Part shown: piece after piece, positions 10,407-13,035 of the stretch
Layout of the letters: each line of letters starts with the position of its first letter
Numbering within the stretch: the stretch's first letter is position 1
Origin: CAYLZW01 sp964388085
Lineage (GTDB): Bacteria > Myxococcota > UBA727 > CAYLZW01
Direction of reading: 5' to 3'
DNA length: 13,035 nt
NCBI GenBank assembly: GCA_964388085.1
Contig: CAYLZW010000159.1
Location: forward strand, 1-13,035
The notes under the pieces: generated by a model
Seen by the model: only the letters and a program-made list of their open reading frames with translations
The model's database searches: none
Told to the model about the DNA's origin: nothing
Program-made: the position numbers and the translations under genes

Positions 10407-11273
10407 TCAGGCCGGCTCGAGGAGCGCGCGCAGCGTCCGCTTGGTGCGCTCGTCGAGCCCGGCGAGCTCTACGAGGCGCAGCGAGAGCGCGCGGTACAGG
10501 CGGTCGCTGCCGTCCTCGGCGCCGCGCAGCTTCTCGAGGTGTGCGGCTACGGTCGACAGGTCGCCCCGCGCGATGGGGCCCGTGAGCATCGCGGGCAGCG
10601 GTCGTGCCTCCGCGCCGCGCGCCGTGCTCGCGAGCAGGCGCGCGAGTGACACGCGCGCGAGCTCTTCCTCCACGCCGGCGCGCACGAGCTGACGCACGCC
10701 CTCGTCGAGCAACGCCACGGCGAGGTTCGCGCTGATGACCGCGCCCAGGTGATAGCGCGCGTGCTCGTGCGGCTTGATGCGCGCGGGGGCGAGCTCGAGG
10801 CGGCTCGCCAGATCCGCGAGCCGCTTCGCCACGGCCGCTCGCGTGGCGTCCACGGCCAGGAGGGTGCCGCGCGGGATCGGCGCGCTGCCGTCGAGGGCCG
10901 CGAGGGGATGGAAGGCGGCGGCGCTCGTCTTGCCGGTCAACCGCGCGAGCGCCTCCGCCCCGCGCGAGCCCGACAAGTGCGCGACGACGGGCGGCAGCCA
11001 GGGGGCGCTCGCGAGCCGCTTGGCGATGGAGGCGAGCGCGTCGTCCGGCGTCGCGAGGAAGAGCAACCACCCACCTCTCTCGCGAAGCTGCGTGAGCAAC
11101 GCCGGCAGGCGCGCGACCGGCTTCGGACCGTTCGGGTGGCGCTCGCGGAAACGTTGCCGGCGTCCGGCGTCGCGGCTCATGGCGGCCACCAGCTCGACGT
11201 CGTGCGCGAGCAGCGACGCCGACAGCGAGCCGCCCGCCTTGCCGAGCCCGAGCACACCGACGCGCAACGTCAC
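10407..11273 (-). CDS. Rossmann-like and DUF2520 domain protein
   Basis: This 288-residue protein resembles the ProC/6PGDH-like family annotated as Rossmann-like plus DUF2520. The N-terminal NAD(P)-binding fold shows GLGKAG (GxGxxG, residues 9-14), then MSRDAGR, where Ser-Arg after beta-2 suggests NADP preference. Family signatures follow: LATPDDAL, VVAHLSGSRGAEAL and AAFHPLAAL. The C-terminal half is all-helical and contains KPHEHARYHLGAVISANLAVALLDE, typed here only as a long helix of the DUF2520 part. No signal peptide or membrane segment is seen, so it should be cytoplasmic. The reaction is not established for the family. The start is GTG; AGAGG lies 10 nt upstream. It begins 19 nt after the Clp stop on the same strand, so the two are probably co-transcribed. 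It is convergent with the lipoprotein gene with only 2 bp between stops. Confidence 0.85.
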   Translation of the reverse strand: MTLRVGVLGLGKAGGSLSASLLAHDVELVAAMSRDAGRRQRFRERHPNGPKPVARLPALLTQLRERGGWLLFLATPDDALASIAKRLASAPWLPPVVAHLSGSRGAEALARLTGKTSAAAFHPLAALDGSAPIPRGTLLAVDATRAAVAKRLADLASRLELAPARIKPHEHARYHLGAVISANLAVALLDEGVRQLVRAGVEEELARVSLARLLASTARGAEARPLPAMLTGPIARGDLSTVAAHLEKLRGAEDGSDRLYRALSLRLVELAGLDERTKRTLRALLEPA

Positions 11274-11292
11274 GGACCCGCCGCCTCTGCGC

Positions 11293-13035
11293 TCACGTCG
11301 CCACGCGGCGCGCGAGGATGCGACCGCCGTCGGTGCGCAGGCGGACGCGATCGCCCTCGCGCACCTCCTTGCGCAGGATGGCCTCCGAGAGCGGCGACTC
11401 GACCAGGCGCTGGATGGCGTTGCGCATATGTCGTGCGCCGCCCTCCTTGCCGTCGCCAGCCTCCTCCACGAGGACGCCGAGCACGTCGCTGTCCCACTCG
11501 AACTGGATGCTGCGCGTGATCTCGAGGTTCTTCGACGAGGTGGCCAGCAGCAGGCCGGCGATGTGCTCGAGCTGCGGGCGCGTGAGCGGCGCGAACACCA
11601 GCTTGTCCTCGATGCGCCCCCACAGCTCCGGCGAGAAGTGCGCCTTGGCCGAGGTCAGCGACGCCTCCTCGTCGATGCCGGCGTCCTCTTCGTCGGAGGA
11701 GCCGAAGCCGACGCGGCGCGCCTTCTTCTTCTCGGGCGCGCCGAGGTTGCTGGTCATCACGACGACGGCGTTGCGGAAGGTCACCGTGCGCCCCTTGGCG
11801 TCGGTCAGGCGCCCCTCGTCGAGGATCTGCAAGAGCAAGGGCAGGATGTCCGCGTGCGCCTTCTCGATCTCGTCGAACAGCACCACGCAGTGCGGCCGTC
11901 GCCGGATGGCCTCGGTGAGCTGTCCGCCGTCCTGGTGCCCCACGTACCCGGGCGGCGCGCCGACCAGACGCGCCACGGTGTGTGGCTCCGAGAGCTCGCT
12001 CATGTCGAGGCGGAGCAGGGCGTCGTCGCTGCCGTAGAGGAAGTCGGCCAGCGCCTTGGCGAGCTCGGTCTTGCCGACGCCGGTGGCGCCCAGGAACAGG
12101 AAGCTGCCCATGGGCCGCTGCGAGACGAAGCCGGCGTAGTTTCGACGGATCGACTCGGCGACGCGCTCGATGACGCGCTCGTGCCCGATGACCTTCTGCT
12201 TCAGGAAGCTCTCCATCTGCAGAAAGCGCGCGGCGTCGTCGAGCTGAATGCGCTCGAGAGGCACCTTGGCGACGTCGGCGCAGACGCGCGCCACCTCGAG
12301 CCGACCCACGGAGCGGAGGTCGGCGCGACGGGCGCGGCTCATGGCGAGGTCGAGCAGGTCGATGGCCTTGCCGGGCAATTTCCGATCGTGAATGAAGCGG
12401 CTCGCGAGCTGCACGGACGCGGCGATGCCGTCGGCGCTGACGCGCACGCCGTGGTGCTGTTCGTACAGCGGCGCCGCGCCGCGCAGGATCTCGATGCAGG
12501 CGTCGTCCTCGGGCTCCTCGATGAGGATCTTCACGAAGCGCCGCTCCATGGCGGGATCGGCCTCGATGTACTTGCGGTACTCGTCGAGCGTCGTCGAGCC
12601 GATGCAGGGGAACGCCCCGCGCGCGAGCGCGGCCTTCAGCTCGTTGGCGGCGTCTTGCGGTCCTTCGCCGGAGCCGCCCGCGCCCATGAGCGTGTGGATC
12701 TCGTCGATGAAGACGATGACCTGACCCTTGGCGCGCTCCACGTCCTTCTTGAGGCCCTGCATGCGCTCGGAGAACGAGCCGCGCAGCGCGGTGCCGGCGG
12801 TGATGCGTCCCATATCGAGCTCGATGATCACCTTGCCGTACAGCGGCGCGACCTCGGGGTCGCCGGTGACGAGCTTCACCGCGAGGCCCTCCGCGATGGC
12901 CGTCTTGCCGACGCCGGGCTCGCCCACGAGGCAGGGGTTGTTCGCGCGCCGCTTGCCGAGCACGTCGATGATCTGCGAGGACTCGGCGCTGCGCCCGACG
13001 GCGGGATCGAGCTGTCCGAGCGCGGCCAGCGAGGT
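11293..13035 (-). CDS. ClpA/ClpC-type AAA+ unfoldase (partial, C-terminal 580 residues)
   Basis: The frame is open to the right edge; the N domain and true start lie outside. Numbering here is from the first visible residue. AAA1: Walker A GEPGVGKTA (38-46), Walker B VIVFIDEIH (D111, E112), Arg finger MERRF (165-166). AAA2: Walker A GATGVGKT (316-323), Walker B VVLFDEIEKAH (D388, E389), pore loop GYVG (363-366), and a sensor-2-like GARHMRNAIQRL segment. Both ATPase sites look intact. Between the rings there is only a short link (about 232-260) and no ClpB-type coiled-coil middle domain. VGF at 442-444 falls in the loop where ClpC and ClpA carry their ClpP-docking tripeptide, so it probably feeds ClpP. 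The AAA1 pore loop reads GTALRG where the family usually has GTKYRG, so the aromatic residue is missing. It is probably in an operon with the DUF2520 gene 19 nt downstream. The class is firm; the ClpA versus ClpC label is not. Confidence 0.92.
   Translation of the reverse strand, partial: TSLAALGQLDPAVGRSAESSQIIDVLGKRRANNPCLVGEPGVGKTAIAEGLAVKLVTGDPEVAPLYGKVIIELDMGRITAGTALRGSFSERMQGLKKDVERAKGQVIVFIDEIHTLMGAGGSGEGPQDAANELKAALARGAFPCIGSTTLDEYRKYIEADPAMERRFVKILIEEPEDDACIEILRGAAPLYEQHHGVRVSADGIAASVQLASRFIHDRKLPGKAIDLLDLAMSRARRADLRSVGRLEVARVCADVAKVPLERIQLDDAARFLQMESFLKQKVIGHERVIERVAESIRRNYAGFVSQRPMGSFLFLGATGVGKTELAKALADFLYGSDDALLRLDMSELSEPHTVARLVGAPPGYVGHQDGGQLTEAIRRRPHCVVLFDEIEKAHADILPLLLQILDEGRLTDAKGRTVTFRNAVVVMTSNLGAPEKKKARRVGFGSSDEEDAGIDEEASLTSAKAHFSPELWGRIEDKLVFAPLTRPQLEHIAGLLLATSSKNLEITRSIQFEWDSDVLGVLVEEAGDGKEGGARHMRNAIQRLVESPLSEAILRKEVREGDRVRLRTDGGRILARRVAT

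Noticed and set aside
9232..11070. A 612-codon minus-strand frame spanning the lipoprotein and part of the DUF2520 gene
   Set aside because: It is low in complexity and lies opposite a lipoprotein with signal peptide and YD repeats, and in a different frame over a clear Rossmann/DUF2520 gene.
11293..13035. Assignment as ClpV (type VI secretion) or ClpB disaggregase
   Set aside because: There is no coiled-coil middle domain between the two AAA rings, a ClpP-docking-like VGF is present, and no type VI secretion genes are in view.

Overview
The window is very GC-rich with G/C in most third codon positions. It carries a set of families typical of myxobacteria (Myxococcota, probably a Polyangia/Sorangium-like lineage): a Ser/Thr kinase with an HRDxSPxN catalytic loop and C-terminal PEGA repeats, an FHA-domain sigma-54 activator, a long TPR membrane protein, a YD-repeat lipoprotein and a cyclic-nucleotide-domain/ferredoxin fusion. 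The lineage is inferred from family content and base composition. No rRNA, tRNA, transposon, integrase or CRISPR array is visible.

Layout. Positions 1-854 (minus): the first 284 residues of a cyclic-nucleotide-binding-domain protein fused to [4Fe-4S] ferredoxin modules, running off the left edge. Positions 1028-3982 (minus): a 984-residue TPR protein with one transmembrane helix, starting at TTG. Positions 3983-4150: a control region between divergent genes. Positions 4151-7531 (plus): a 1126-residue kinase built as kinase / disordered linker / polyproline / transmembrane helix / three PEGA-like repeats. Positions 7531-9033 (plus): an FHA-AAA+-Fis sigma-54 enhancer-binding protein whose start overlaps the kinase stop by one base (TGATG). 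Positions 9034-9291: an intergenic region with a strong 10-bp dyad and a perfect 13-bp palindrome. Positions 9292-10404 (plus): a YD-repeat lipoprotein. Positions 10407-11273 (minus): a Rossmann/DUF2520 protein, convergent with the lipoprotein and only 2 bp from it. Positions 11293-13035 (minus): the C-terminal 580 residues of a ClpA/ClpC-type unfoldase, 19 nt upstream of the DUF2520 gene and probably co-transcribed with it; it runs off the right edge.

How they may work together. The core is a probable two-gene phospho-signalling switch. An envelope-anchored kinase has PEGA repeats outside the inner membrane. It would act on a co-translated transcription factor whose FHA domain senses phosphothreonine and whose AAA+ domain (intact GAFTGA) remodels sigma-54 RNA polymerase. 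The divergent TPR protein also has a cytoplasmic TPR head and a long extracytoplasmic TPR array, so it is a plausible scaffold or co-sensor. The lipoprotein directly downstream, behind dyad elements, is a candidate target of the switch. The families and the gene coupling are read from sequence; the wiring is inference.

The features least explained by family membership are: a recurring short motif in the kinase's disordered linker; an exceptionally long run of P6-P10 tracts between kinase and membrane; an FHA domain lacking the usual Arg; a Clp D1 pore loop without its aromatic residue; and a four-cysteine insert in the YD lipoprotein.
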